DNA of 64,000 nucleotides from Bacteroidales bacterium (GTDB lineage: Bacteria > Bacteroidota > Bacteroidia > Bacteroidales > UBA932): positions 151,844-215,843 of the forward strand of contig JAFTMS010000019.1 in the NCBI GenBank assembly GCA_017452265.1. Direction: 5' to 3'. The translations under genes were made by a program, and so were the position numbers. The notes below the pieces were generated by a model. The model searched no databases. It had not been told where the DNA came from and saw only the letters and a list, made by a program, of their open reading frames with translations. This document shows, in pieces, positions 10,760-19,823 of the stretch (position 1 is its first letter; each line of letters starts with the position of its first letter).

Positions 10760-13186
10760 ATGAAAAGGCTTATTTCTTTTATTTCTGGACTTATGGCCCT
10801 GGCAGGATTTTCTTCATGCCGTTCTGATGCGGACAAGGAATGCGGATTCTGGTTCGAGCATCCTGCAAGAATCTGGGAGGAAACCGTGCCGCTGGGCAAC
10901 GGGCGCATCGGCATGATGCCGTGGGGCGGAACGGACTGCGAAAGAATCACGCTGAACGAGATAACGATGTGGTCCGGATCAGTGCAGAATGCCGACAACC
11001 CTGAGGCAGGAAAGCACCTTGGGGATATCCGCAGACTGCTTTTCGAAGGCAGGAACAGGGAGGCTCAGGAGCTCATGTACAGGACGTTCACCTGCTCGGG
11101 CCCCGGCTCAGGCGGAAGGCAGTACGGCAACTATCAGGTGTTTGCAGACCTTGTGGTGGACTTCGGCACAGGCAATGCCGCTTCCGACTGCTATAAAAGG
11201 AGTCTTAACATGGCGGAAGGCATATCGCAGACCTCCTATGAAGCCGGCGGGACCATATATGAAAGGGAACATTTCACATCGATGACCGAAGACGTGGCCG
11301 TCGCGAAGTATTCATCCGACAGAAAGGGCGGAGTCAGCTTCACGGTGACATTCAGAAGAGAATCCGACATAACCCTCGCAAGGCATGATGATGCCCTGAC
11401 CATATCCGGAAGGCTCTCTGACGGCATCACGGAAGATGGCGGAATGGCCTTTGCCGGAGCCACGTCAGTACGCACCAAGGGAGGAAATGTCGTATATACG
11501 GATACGTCTGTCGTCGTGACGGGAGCGGATGAGGCAGAAATCATCATAGCCATGAATACTGATCACGAGATGCCGGGCAAGGATTGCGAGCCTATGGAGG
11601 CCTCGCTGATGCAGATAAGGAAGGCAAAGAAATATGATTATGCGCAACTCCGCAAAAGGCATACTGAAGCGTTCGGCGGGCTTTTCGGAAGAGCCTCCCT
11701 TGAACTGCCACGCAACGGTAATTCCGGGCTTTCAATCAGCCGCCGCTTAGAAGCGTTTGCAGAAGACCCGACAGACCTCGACCTTGTGGCCACATACATG
11801 CAGTACGGACGCTATCTGCTGATAAGCTCGACGCGCGAGGGAAGCCTGCCTCCGAATCTTCAGGGGCTGTGGGCAGAAGGGACAGGCACACCGTGGAACG
11901 GCGACTACCACCTCAACATCAATCTGCAGATGAACCTCTGGGGAGCCGAGACCGGAAATCTCAGCGAGCTGCACATGCCGATGATCGACTATACGCGCAG
12001 CCTTGTGCCGAACGGCGGAAAAACCGCAAGGACGTATTACGGAAGCGACGGATGGGTGACGCATATCCTCGGCAATGTCTGGGGATGGACATCTCCGTCG
12101 GAGGATCCGTCGTGGGGAGCGACAAACACTGCCGGAGCATGGCTGTGCAGGCATATATGGGAGCACTATCTGTATACCTCGGACACGGATTTCCTTGCGG
12201 AATATTTTCCTGTCATGCAGGGAGCCGCAGAATTCTTTTCGGACATGCTCGTGGAAGATCCGCGCACAGGCTTCCTCGTCACGGCTCCGACGACTTCGCC
12301 TGAGAACCATTATATCGACAGTAACGGGGATGTGCTGGCTATCTGCGCAGGCTCGACTATGGACAACCAGCTTGTACGCGAGCTGTTCACCAATGTGCTC
12401 GACGCCTCTGAAGCGCTTGAAAATGACGGCAGGACAGTCGGCGGACAGGATTTTCTTGAAAGAATCGCATCACAAAGGGAAAGGCTGGCACCGACAGTCG
12501 TAGGAAAGTACGGCCAGATTGTGGAATGGAATGAGGACTATCAGGAAGCGGAGCCGCATCACAGGCATGTGTCCCAGCTCTACGGACTGTATCCAGGCAA
12601 TCAGCTTACATGGGAGGCCACCCCGGAACTGATGGAGGCGGCAAAGGTGACGCTGGAGCGCAGGGGCGACCAGTCCACCGGCTGGTCCATGGCATGGAAG
12701 ATAAACTTCTGGGCACGTCTGAAGGACGGAGACAGGGCATTCAAGCTGCTGCGCAACCTGCTCAAGCCGGCCGTGGATGCTGTGCCGACAGGAGATGAAG
12801 CCACAGACCGGGCAGCACTGAAGAATCACCGCTGGGGCACATTCCCGAACCTTTTCAGTTCGCATCCGCCAATGCAGATCGACGGCAATTTCGGAGGAAG
12901 CGCCGGCATAATGGAAATGCTTCTTCAAAGCCACCGCACGGAATGCATGGAAGCCGGTAACGAGCTGAATGTCATCGAGATACTGCCCGCCCTTCCGTCC
13001 TCATGGTCTGAAGGCTCGTTCAGCGGTCTGATGGCAAGAGGCGGCATCGCAGTCTCATGCACATGGAGCGAAGGCAAAGTCACACACCTCACCCTCAGCT
13101 CCCCAACCCCACAGCCCGTAATCCTGACCTGCAACGGCCGCACCCACCGCCTAACCTGCACCTCCCGCACAAAGGTCAGATTATAG
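10760..13186 (+). CDS. GH95-family alpha-L-fucosidase lipoprotein
   Basis: Inverting glycosidase of family GH95, whose known members remove alpha-1,2-linked fucose (some act on galactosides). The 808-residue product starts with a lipoprotein signal (lipobox near FSSC, residue 20), then the N-terminal beta-domain signature PARIWEETVPLGNGRIG and TLNEITMWSG. Residues corresponding to the catalytic set are visible: the Asn pair in NINLQMNLW (from residue 386), Glu515 in TTSPENHY, and Asp708 in QIDGNFGGSAG. The protein is full length. It stands alone next to a housekeeping gene rather than with a SusC/D pair. Confidence 0.92.
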   Translation: MKRLISFISGLMALAGFSSCRSDADKECGFWFEHPARIWEETVPLGNGRIGMMPWGGTDCERITLNEITMWSGSVQNADNPEAGKHLGDIRRLLFEGRNREAQELMYRTFTCSGPGSGGRQYGNYQVFADLVVDFGTGNAASDCYKRSLNMAEGISQTSYEAGGTIYEREHFTSMTEDVAVAKYSSDRKGGVSFTVTFRRESDITLARHDDALTISGRLSDGITEDGGMAFAGATSVRTKGGNVVYTDTSVVVTGADEAEIIIAMNTDHEMPGKDCEPMEASLMQIRKAKKYDYAQLRKRHTEAFGGLFGRASLELPRNGNSGLSISRRLEAFAEDPTDLDLVATYMQYGRYLLISSTREGSLPPNLQGLWAEGTGTPWNGDYHLNINLQMNLWGAETGNLSELHMPMIDYTRSLVPNGGKTARTYYGSDGWVTHILGNVWGWTSPSEDPSWGATNTAGAWLCRHIWEHYLYTSDTDFLAEYFPVMQGAAEFFSDMLVEDPRTGFLVTAPTTSPENHYIDSNGDVLAICAGSTMDNQLVRELFTNVLDASEALENDGRTVGGQDFLERIASQRERLAPTVVGKYGQIVEWNEDYQEAEPHHRHVSQLYGLYPGNQLTWEATPELMEAAKVTLERRGDQSTGWSMAWKINFWARLKDGDRAFKLLRNLLKPAVDAVPTGDEATDRAALKNHRWGTFPNLFSSHPPMQIDGNFGGSAGIMEMLLQSHRTECMEAGNELNVIEILPALPSSWSEGSFSGLMARGGIAVSCTWSEGKVTHLTLSSPTPQPVILTCNGRTHRLTCTSRTKVRL

Positions 13187-13188
13187 GA

Positions 13189-13222
13189 GTGCTCCGGAAA
13201 ATCAGGCATTTCTCCGGAGCAC
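13189..13222. terminator. Hairpin after the GH95 gene
   Basis: GTGCTCCGGA pairs perfectly with TCCGGAGCAC around a 14-base loop, 3 bases after the GH95 stop. A near-copy follows at 13240-13273. No long T-run follows, so termination strength is uncertain. Confidence 0.55.
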
Positions 13223-13239
13223 CCATGTTTTTTGCACCA

Positions 13240-13273
13240 CTGCTCCGGAAAATCAGGCTTTTTCCCGGAGCAG
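13240..13273. terminator. Second copy of the hairpin, before the AraC stop
   Basis: CTGCTCCGG and CCGGAGCAG form a 9-bp stem; the loop shares AAAATCAGGC with the first hairpin. It sits 3 bases from the stop of the convergent AraC gene, so each of the two convergent genes ends at its own copy. Confidence 0.55.
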
Positions 13274-13276
13274 CGC

Positions 13277-14140
13277 TCAATATTTTATGAGGAGCTGCGA
13301 GATATGGTTGCGGTACTCGATCGGGGTCATGTTCTTGCGTTTGGTGAATATGCGGATGAAATTGGACTTGTTGTTGAATCCGCAGTCATAGCATATTTCG
13401 GAAGCGCTCAAGGATGTGCTTGCAAGCAGGTCGCAGGCCTTGGCTACACGAAGATTGTTGATATAAGTGATGAATGAAATGCCCGTCTTCTTCTTGAAGA
13501 AATGGCTGAATGCCGAATCCGACATGTTCACAAGCCTCGCGACATCCGAAAGACTTACCTTCCGGGATATGTTTTCCTCTATATAACGGCAGGCCTTGCT
13601 GATCCTGCGCGACTTCGAGCTGGTGACCAGATTCTCTGATTCATACATATTGCTAACAAGCTTGCGACGGCTGGCATGAGCAAGCGCATTCAATATGTTC
13701 AGGAACTTTGTCGCGGTCTGGAAACCCTGCATCCTTGTAAGTTCGATTATCTCATCCTTTATCCTTTCTGCATCCGCACCATAGAACTGGAGGCCCTGCA
13801 TGGAATCCACAAGCAGCTGCCTTATCGGAGCGAAAAGCCGCTTGCTTATCATCTGATAGTTCAACAGGTCGCTTGAGAACTGGATGGTTATGACATGGTT
13901 GTTCACAAGGTCGGATTTCCACACATGAGGAACATTCGGGCCGGTCATGACTATGTCCAGATCGCCGAAATATTCTTCAGAATCCCCGACCACCCTTGTT
14001 CCGCTCGTCTTCATGACCACATTTATCTCATATTCCGGATGGCAATGGATAGGATAGTCAAAATCCGCATTCGGATGGTTCAAGATAATAAAAAAATCCT
14101 CGCTGGTCAGAGGAGTTATTTCCTGTTGAATATCATTCAT
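13277..14140 (-). CDS. AraC-family transcriptional regulator with cupin-type sensor
   Basis: DNA-binding regulator, probably of the adjacent glycan locus. The 287-residue product has an N-terminal cupin-like part (FDYPIHCHPEYEINVVM with the His-x-His-x4-Glu pattern, residues about 25-45), a linker, and a C-terminal AraC double helix-turn-helix over the last 100 residues (VSLSDVARLVNMSDSAFSHF and ICYDCGFNNKSNFIRIFTKR). The ATG at 14140 is preferred over an upstream TTG. It shares the strand of the minus arm, 80 bases past the last enzyme gene, but its own promoter could lie in that gap. Most Bacteroidota glycan loci use hybrid two-component or SusR regulators, so an AraC is a modest departure. 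Confidence 0.9.
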   Translation of the reverse strand: MNDIQQEITPLTSEDFFIILNHPNADFDYPIHCHPEYEINVVMKTSGTRVVGDSEEYFGDLDIVMTGPNVPHVWKSDLVNNHVITIQFSSDLLNYQMISKRLFAPIRQLLVDSMQGLQFYGADAERIKDEIIELTRMQGFQTATKFLNILNALAHASRRKLVSNMYESENLVTSSKSRRISKACRYIEENISRKVSLSDVARLVNMSDSAFSHFFKKKTGISFITYINNLRVAKACDLLASTSLSASEICYDCGFNNKSNFIRIFTKRKNMTPIEYRNHISQLLIKY

Positions 14141-14220
14141 AGTCAAGTTTGTTTACTCAACAAATGTAAATGAATTTTCAAACGAAAACAATAGGGTGCG
14201 CAAAAAAGTATAATCTTTTG

Positions 14221-15711
14221 TCAATCCTGTACATTCATATCTGTAATTACGACAAGAGAACCGGCAGGTACATCCAGTACAAGGTGTTCCCCGCATAGTC
14301 CGCTGTCAGAGGCCACAAGCCAGCCCTTCCCGTCATACACGGCCCTGCCCTCTTCATACACATATACAGACGCATCCTCAAAGCGCTCCGGCATGGTCAG
14401 CCTGATTCTGCGGTCCTTTTCGGCCCAGTTGACGACAGCGAAGGTCTGACGGCCGTCCTTTTCAGCAGCACACATCCTTACGCTTTCCTCCCCGCATGGT
14501 TCCACAGTCAGGATGTCACATCCCTTTGGAAAGCACCGGCACATCAGGGTCCATGCCCAGTACCACGGGCGCACATCCTCTTCTTCCGGACATCCGAAAA
14601 CCTCCTCACCAAGTGTATTCCAGAAGCCCCATACCTTTATATTGTCCGGACGTCCCACATCACCGACAGAATGAGCCGCATCGTCAAGCATCCACACAGC
14701 CATACCGGAATATCCGGAATTCATGACATCCATGGCAAGAAGAGCCATATCAAGGCCATAGAAATGGTCGTACACCATCATATTGCTGTCAGCTCCCCCT
14801 GCATACGGGTGAGCCTCTGCCCTTGCAAGATTCTCCTGAAGCAGGAGCTCGTCCCCGGGCTTGTCATACTTGAAGCCGGCTTCGCCGAGAATCATCCTTT
14901 TTCCCTCCGGCACCGCCTCACGCAGAGCCTTGAGCCTCCGTGCATACGAACCGTCACGCACCTCAGTCTGCCCCGGATAGGCATGCACATCATATATACC
15001 GACAAGTTCATCCATATCCTCGACAGTTCTGCGTATCCAGTCATCAGCCGTCAGTCCTGTCTCAGGATGCACCCAGTGCACCACCACATCCGGAGCTGCA
15101 AGCGACACTTTCTCCTTCAGACCGGGATATCTCCCCATCTCTTCATCGAAGCGCCGTGCCATGGACATCCAAAGGCCGTAATCGCCGTCCGTGCTGGCCC
15201 AGTCACCGTCCGGCTCGTTGAAGATGACGAAATGCCTTATGCAGTCGAAACCAAGACCGTTCACCAGATGGTCAAGATAGTTTACCGACATCTTCACCCA
15301 TTCCTGAGAATCCCTCATGTGGGGCTCAGGCGGATTGAATTCTCCGTACATGACGGTAATTCCGTGATCCTGACAATACCGGAGCACCTTCTCCAGCCTG
15401 CCGATATTACGATCACGTATATATTCCCCCCCCCTCGCAGCATCCCAATAGAGAAACCGGCTGTTTATCATGCAGCGGACGTAGCCCATCCCCATGACAT
15501 CGATCCTGGACGTGAGCATCCGCCAGTCCTCTTCGGAGACATCGAAGCCCCATGAGGCTGCCTCATCGTACGGATCCCATTCTGCGCCGTTACCGATATA
15601 GTCACTGCTGATGACCTCGTCCGTCACCTTCACGTCCAGTACCTCCCGTGTACATGAAAAGCACATGACGGCACCTAACATGCAGCCCATCATCTTCCTC
15701 AGCATAAGCAT
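14221..15711 (-). CDS. Clan-A (TIM-barrel) glycoside hydrolase lipoprotein, GH5/GH39-like
   Basis: The 496-residue product has a lipoprotein signal (lipobox near MCFSC, residue 20). A barrel follows with two glutamates placed as in retaining clan-A enzymes: Glu166 in VIFNEPDGDW (acid/base) and Glu277 in MILGEAGFKY (nucleophile). A C-terminal beta-sandwich (residues about 390-490) follows. The exact CAZy family cannot be decided by eye. It overlaps the GH130 stop by 13 bases, so it is translationally coupled to the rest of the minus arm and probably works on the same mannan-type glycan. Confidence 0.75.
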   Translation of the reverse strand: MLMLRKMMGCMLGAVMCFSCTREVLDVKVTDEVISSDYIGNGAEWDPYDEAASWGFDVSEEDWRMLTSRIDVMGMGYVRCMINSRFLYWDAARGGEYIRDRNIGRLEKVLRYCQDHGITVMYGEFNPPEPHMRDSQEWVKMSVNYLDHLVNGLGFDCIRHFVIFNEPDGDWASTDGDYGLWMSMARRFDEEMGRYPGLKEKVSLAAPDVVVHWVHPETGLTADDWIRRTVEDMDELVGIYDVHAYPGQTEVRDGSYARRLKALREAVPEGKRMILGEAGFKYDKPGDELLLQENLARAEAHPYAGGADSNMMVYDHFYGLDMALLAMDVMNSGYSGMAVWMLDDAAHSVGDVGRPDNIKVWGFWNTLGEEVFGCPEEEDVRPWYWAWTLMCRCFPKGCDILTVEPCGEESVRMCAAEKDGRQTFAVVNWAEKDRRIRLTMPERFEDASVYVYEEGRAVYDGKGWLVASDSGLCGEHLVLDVPAGSLVVITDMNVQD

Positions 15712-16724
15712 TCAGTCTTTAAGAAGTCCAGCAGCTCCTGCAGCGGGCATGTAGCCACTCCGACATATCTGTCCGCCGCGCCGTAATACACATACAGGGT
15801 TCCGTCCACCACGACATTGCCTCCAGGGAAAATGCACCTGCTGTAGAATCCGTCCGTCTCGTACGGATGTTCCGGCTGCATTATCGGTTCCCTGGTGCGG
15901 GCTATCACCTTCAACGGATCCTCCCTGTCCAGCAGCATGGCTCCGACACTATATTCGGCTTTCCCTCCATCAGCGACTCCATGATACAGGACAAGCCATC
16001 CTTCGTCCGTCATCAGCGGAGGAGTGCTTCCGCCTATCTTTTCCTCCCATGTACCCTTCCTTCCGGTTATGAGCAGATGGCTCGGCTTGTCTTCCCATGC
16101 CATCAGGTCATCGGAAAACTTGAGCCATATGGATGGATATTCCACACCGTACTTCTCCCCCACATACTGCTTAGGCCTGTGCATGAGGACGTATCGTCCC
16201 CCGATCTTCTCCGGGAACAGGATCACATCCCTGTCGTCCAGGACAGGCGACGTGATTCTGCCGAGCCTGCGGAATGTACGGAAATCCTTCGTCATGGCCA
16301 GTCCTGTATTCCCGATGTTCTGCTTCAGGGACTCAGGTGCCTCGCAGCCGCATTCCGGAAGCATCACGACATCATGAGGGAACGTCCAGTACTGTCCTGG
16401 CGGATGAATCCTGTACGCATAGGTCACATAGAAGGTGTCTCCGAGGCGGATTATGCGCGGGTCCTCGACACAGCCAGCATCCGGCCCGTCTGCACTTGGC
16501 CCGAACACAGGAGTGTCGCAGCAGCGCTCGAAATGGAAGCCGTCACGGCTGGTTGCGAGGCCGAAACGTATGACATGTTCCGGATCATCCCCAGCTGCCC
16601 GGTACAGCATGTAAAAGACCCCCTTGTCGTAAATCACCCCCGGATTACAGGTCACAAGATTCTCCCACCGGTTGTCCGGATTCGGACATAGAATCGGATT
16701 ATGTTCGTATTTGTTCAGCTTCAT
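15699..16724 (-). CDS. GH130-family beta-mannoside phosphorylase
   Basis: Cytoplasmic phosphorylase family that splits beta-1,4-mannosyl linkages with phosphate, giving mannose 1-phosphate. The 341-residue product lacks a signal peptide. It shows the five-bladed propeller start (YEHNPILCPNPDNRWENL), an active-site Asp88 in GCVEDPRI, and phosphate-site type basic residues in MHRPKQYVG and IGGSTPP. The length fits the GH130_2-like group (mannooligosaccharide or mannosyl-GlcNAc phosphorylases) better than the longer mannosyl-glucose phosphorylases; this is inference from length. No mannobiose 2-epimerase gene lies nearby. Confidence 0.9.
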   Translation of the reverse strand: MKLNKYEHNPILCPNPDNRWENLVTCNPGVIYDKGVFYMLYRAAGDDPEHVIRFGLATSRDGFHFERCCDTPVFGPSADGPDAGCVEDPRIIRLGDTFYVTYAYRIHPPGQYWTFPHDVVMLPECGCEAPESLKQNIGNTGLAMTKDFRTFRRLGRITSPVLDDRDVILFPEKIGGRYVLMHRPKQYVGEKYGVEYPSIWLKFSDDLMAWEDKPSHLLITGRKGTWEEKIGGSTPPLMTDEGWLVLYHGVADGGKAEYSVGAMLLDREDPLKVIARTREPIMQPEHPYETDGFYSRCIFPGGNVVVDGTLYVYYGAADRYVGVATCPLQELLDFLKTECLC

Positions 16725-16742
16725 ATCTCAAGTTTAGCAAAT

Positions 16743-18326
16743 CTAACTGAAAATAAACAAAAGCATCGTGCCGGACACGAGAAGAGCCGCTCCCCACAGC
16801 CGGTAGTTGTTCCACCATGGCACTCCGCGAAGTTCCATGCCTTCCTTCCTGAAATCGGACAGTGAGAACACCGTATCCTTCAGCCGGTCAGATTCCGGAG
16901 CAGGATACATCAGACTGACGGCATATATGATGACGAGGCTCAACGTGAAGAGTATCGGTATCACAAAGAGGAAATGCATGTCGCCGAAGATGTCCTTCCT
17001 GAAGAAAAGGAGCAGCACCGCAAGGACGAGACCTGCCATGAGGCCCGCAAATGCACCATTGGCATTCGTCCTTCTTGAAAAGATGCCGGCAAGGAAAGCA
17101 GCCACAACAGGAGGCGCGACATATGAGATCATCTCCTGATAGTATTTCAGGAGAGAATCGAAACGGCTGATGTTCGGTGCCCACAAGGCGGCGATGACAA
17201 GGATCGCCACTGTCGCTGTCTTTCCGACCCTGACAAGTCCGGCAGAATCCGCCTTGGGGTTCATCTGGGCATAGAAGTCCATCGTGAAGAGGGTTGAGGC
17301 CGAATTCAGTATGGCGCTTAGCGTGGACATGAGCGCAGCAAGCATCGCCGAAAGCAGAATGCCGAGAAGACCGGCAGGAAGGAGCTTTATGACCATCGTC
17401 GGATACACCATGTCCGGATTGTCTATATCAGGAAAGAAATTCCGCGCCATGACACCCGGAAATATGATTATGAACAGGGTCACAAGTGTCAGGAAACCAC
17501 AGAACATCACACCCTTGCGTCCTTCATTGACGCTTTTCGCGCTCAACACCCTCTGCACGAGCGTCTGGTTGTTCGCCCAGAAATACAGGCCTGATATCGG
17601 CATGCCGACGAACAGCCCGAGCCACGGGGTAGCTGTGTCATCCATAGGACGAACCAGCTTCATGGACGTGTCACCCTCCTGCATCAGCCCCGCAATATAT
17701 TCGCCTCCGCCCGACACGAAGCAGGTGACCGTGAGAATCACCGAGCCTGCAATGAGTATGACAGCCTGGATAAGTTCCGCACTGATTGCAGAAGACAGGC
17801 CTCCCGGAATCGTATACGAAGCAGCCAGCAGGGCGAATATCCAGATGATCAGGCTCAAGTCTGCCGAAGGGAAGATAAGCTTGATTATCAAAGCCGCGGC
17901 ATACATTGCTCCAGCGGCATCAAGGAACACGTTCCCGATTATGCTGACAGCAGAAAAATAGTATCTTGAACGTTTGTCATAACGTTTTTCCAGAAATTCA
18001 GGGATAGTGAATATGCCCGACCTTATGTACAGCGGCAGAAGGAAGACGGCAAAGAACACCATGACGAAAACTCCTCCGGTCAGGTTGTAGTTGAATACCG
18101 CGATGCCTGTGTCATAGGCATCACCGGACTGCCCGATGAGCGTCGTGCTTGATATGCTGGCGGCAAAGAGCGAAAGCCCCACAACCCACCACGGCATTGT
18201 CCTTCCGGCCAGAAAATATGAGCCGGCATCCTTGCTCCGGCCATGACGAAGCCCCCACCATGTGATGAACACGATGTAAAGAACAATTACGGCGATGTCA
18301 GCCAGCCCTATAGAGAATCCGTCCAT
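16743..18326 (-). CDS. SSS-family sodium/solute symporter
   Basis: Inner-membrane transporter of the sodium:solute symporter family, with about 13 hydrophobic segments over 527 residues. The N-terminus (IAVIVLYIVFITWWGLRHGR followed by SYFLAGRTMPWWVVGLSLFA) is diagnostic of SGLT-like members. The start at 18326 lies 7 bases after the GH30 stop; an ATG at 18353, overlapping GH30, is an alternative. Its place between GH30 and GH130 suggests it carries disaccharide or monosaccharide products into the cytosol for GH130. Other Bacteroidota mannan loci often use an MFS permease here. Confidence 0.9.
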   Translation of the reverse strand: MDGFSIGLADIAVIVLYIVFITWWGLRHGRSKDAGSYFLAGRTMPWWVVGLSLFAASISSTTLIGQSGDAYDTGIAVFNYNLTGGVFVMVFFAVFLLPLYIRSGIFTIPEFLEKRYDKRSRYYFSAVSIIGNVFLDAAGAMYAAALIIKLIFPSADLSLIIWIFALLAASYTIPGGLSSAISAELIQAVILIAGSVILTVTCFVSGGGEYIAGLMQEGDTSMKLVRPMDDTATPWLGLFVGMPISGLYFWANNQTLVQRVLSAKSVNEGRKGVMFCGFLTLVTLFIIIFPGVMARNFFPDIDNPDMVYPTMVIKLLPAGLLGILLSAMLAALMSTLSAILNSASTLFTMDFYAQMNPKADSAGLVRVGKTATVAILVIAALWAPNISRFDSLLKYYQEMISYVAPPVVAAFLAGIFSRRTNANGAFAGLMAGLVLAVLLLFFRKDIFGDMHFLFVIPILFTLSLVIIYAVSLMYPAPESDRLKDTVFSLSDFRKEGMELRGVPWWNNYRLWGAALLVSGTMLLFIFS

Positions 18327-18333
18327 GGCACCG

Positions 18334-19812
18334 TCACTCAGCATTCCACACATATGTCGCCACGGCTCCCGGTTCCAGTTTCAGGCGCGCGAACTTTCCG
18401 TTGTACTGGACATTCACGTCACGACGTGACCACGAATCGTTCGCCACGATCATGACGACCTTGCCATATGGCGTCAGGAAAGTCACGTTGTCCGGAACAT
18501 CAGCCTTCTCTATAACGTTCGTCCTCCACATCTGAGGATGCTGTTCATCCTCGCATATGGATATCAGCCTGTCGCCGGGAGCAGTCGAGAAGATACGCTT
18601 CGATCCCGGAGGAACGAGCTTGGAAGCATGCGCGATGACATAGTAGGCAAGATTCCTCGTCACCTCGTCGCCATCTATAGTTATGGCTCCCTGACACATC
18701 GAACAGCCTCCGTTATCCGTATGAGGGTCATTCAGCGGGTCTGCCGCCAGATTCCATAGGACGACATTGCTGCTCCAGTTGCGTGTGACTCCCACTATCA
18801 GCCTCTTGACGGCACGTGCGATATCTATTGTCGGCGAGCCGGGCCGTTCCGTCGTCATCTGCTCGGTGAAATATATCCGTTTGTCCGGCCGCGCCTCATA
18901 CACATAGGTCATCGCGCTCAGGTCACCACGATAATGATGGTAGGCTGCCCCTGACACATATCCGGCAGCCACAGGGTCGCCATATATCGCCAAAGCATAA
19001 TCCGGACGGTCGCAGTTGTGGTCGAAGACTACGATTTCCGTATCTATCCCGGCCCTTGCAAAGGCTGGTCCGAGATGGTCTCTTACAAATTCAGTCTGAT
19101 CGGCGGGATCCCACGGCATGCTCGGAGTATTGCGCGAGTTGAGCGGTTCGTTCTGAATGGTGACAGCATCTATGTCAATGCCTTCCTTCTTCATGGCCTG
19201 AACATATTTCACAAAATACTCAGCATAGACTCCATAGCACTCCTTCCTCAGCTTTCCTCCCCTTACATCACCGCTTTCCTTCATCCATACAGGGGCCGAC
19301 CACGGCGATGACATCACGGTGATGTCCGGATTAATGCCAAGTATCTCGTACATCACCGGCACCACATCCTTAAGATCCTGAGAAAGCGAGAAATGCTTCA
19401 GACCGAAATCCTCCTGTCCGGCCGGCATGTCATCATAAGAGAACACAAAGCTGTTCAGGTCGGATGCGCCCAAGGTCAGGCGGACATAACTGAACCCCAC
19501 CCCTTCCTTGGGATCGAACATCTCACGCAGGATATCATGACGTACGGAAGGCGTCATCTTCATCAGATGCTCTGCACTTCCCCCGGTGAGGGCGAATCCG
19601 AAACCGTCCATCGTCTGATATCCGCGTACAGGGTCGACCACGATGTATGCCGCCCTTTCATTGCGCTTTACGTCAAATTCGGCGACTTCACCCTGAGCCG
19701 CAAACAATGCAGACCGGTCCGGTGAAGTCATCCATGAGGATATTTTCTGTCCCGAAGCAGAGACAGCCGTCAGCAGCGATATCGCCGCAAATGCAGAACG
19801 AAGAGTCTTCAT
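18334..19812 (-). CDS. GH30-family glycosidase
   Basis: Secreted or periplasmic retaining beta-glycosidase of the glucosylceramidase-like GH30 group. The 492-residue product has a signal peptide (MKTLRSAFAAISLLTAVSASG). The barrel carries Glu222 in TIQNEPLNSR (acid/base) and Glu317 in IYFTEQMTTER (nucleophile), and has the GH30 stretch GGCSMCQGAITIDG. A C-terminal beta-domain ends with APGDRLISIC and a strand-rich tail. GH30 enzymes act on beta-1,6- or other beta-glucosidic linkages, so it may remove glucose from glucomannan fragments; substrate is inference. It is 11 bases downstream of the esterase gene. Confidence 0.88.
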   Translation of the reverse strand: MKTLRSAFAAISLLTAVSASGQKISSWMTSPDRSALFAAQGEVAEFDVKRNERAAYIVVDPVRGYQTMDGFGFALTGGSAEHLMKMTPSVRHDILREMFDPKEGVGFSYVRLTLGASDLNSFVFSYDDMPAGQEDFGLKHFSLSQDLKDVVPVMYEILGINPDITVMSSPWSAPVWMKESGDVRGGKLRKECYGVYAEYFVKYVQAMKKEGIDIDAVTIQNEPLNSRNTPSMPWDPADQTEFVRDHLGPAFARAGIDTEIVVFDHNCDRPDYALAIYGDPVAAGYVSGAAYHHYRGDLSAMTYVYEARPDKRIYFTEQMTTERPGSPTIDIARAVKRLIVGVTRNWSSNVVLWNLAADPLNDPHTDNGGCSMCQGAITIDGDEVTRNLAYYVIAHASKLVPPGSKRIFSTAPGDRLISICEDEQHPQMWRTNVIEKADVPDNVTFLTPYGKVVMIVANDSWSRRDVNVQYNGKFARLKLEPGAVATYVWNAE

Positions 19813-19823
19813 ATGAGTATATT

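Noticed and set aside
14671-15555. 294-codon plus ORF opposite the clan-A glycosidase
   Set aside because: The minus strand has a signal peptide, both catalytic glutamates and operon context; the plus frame has only shadow composition.
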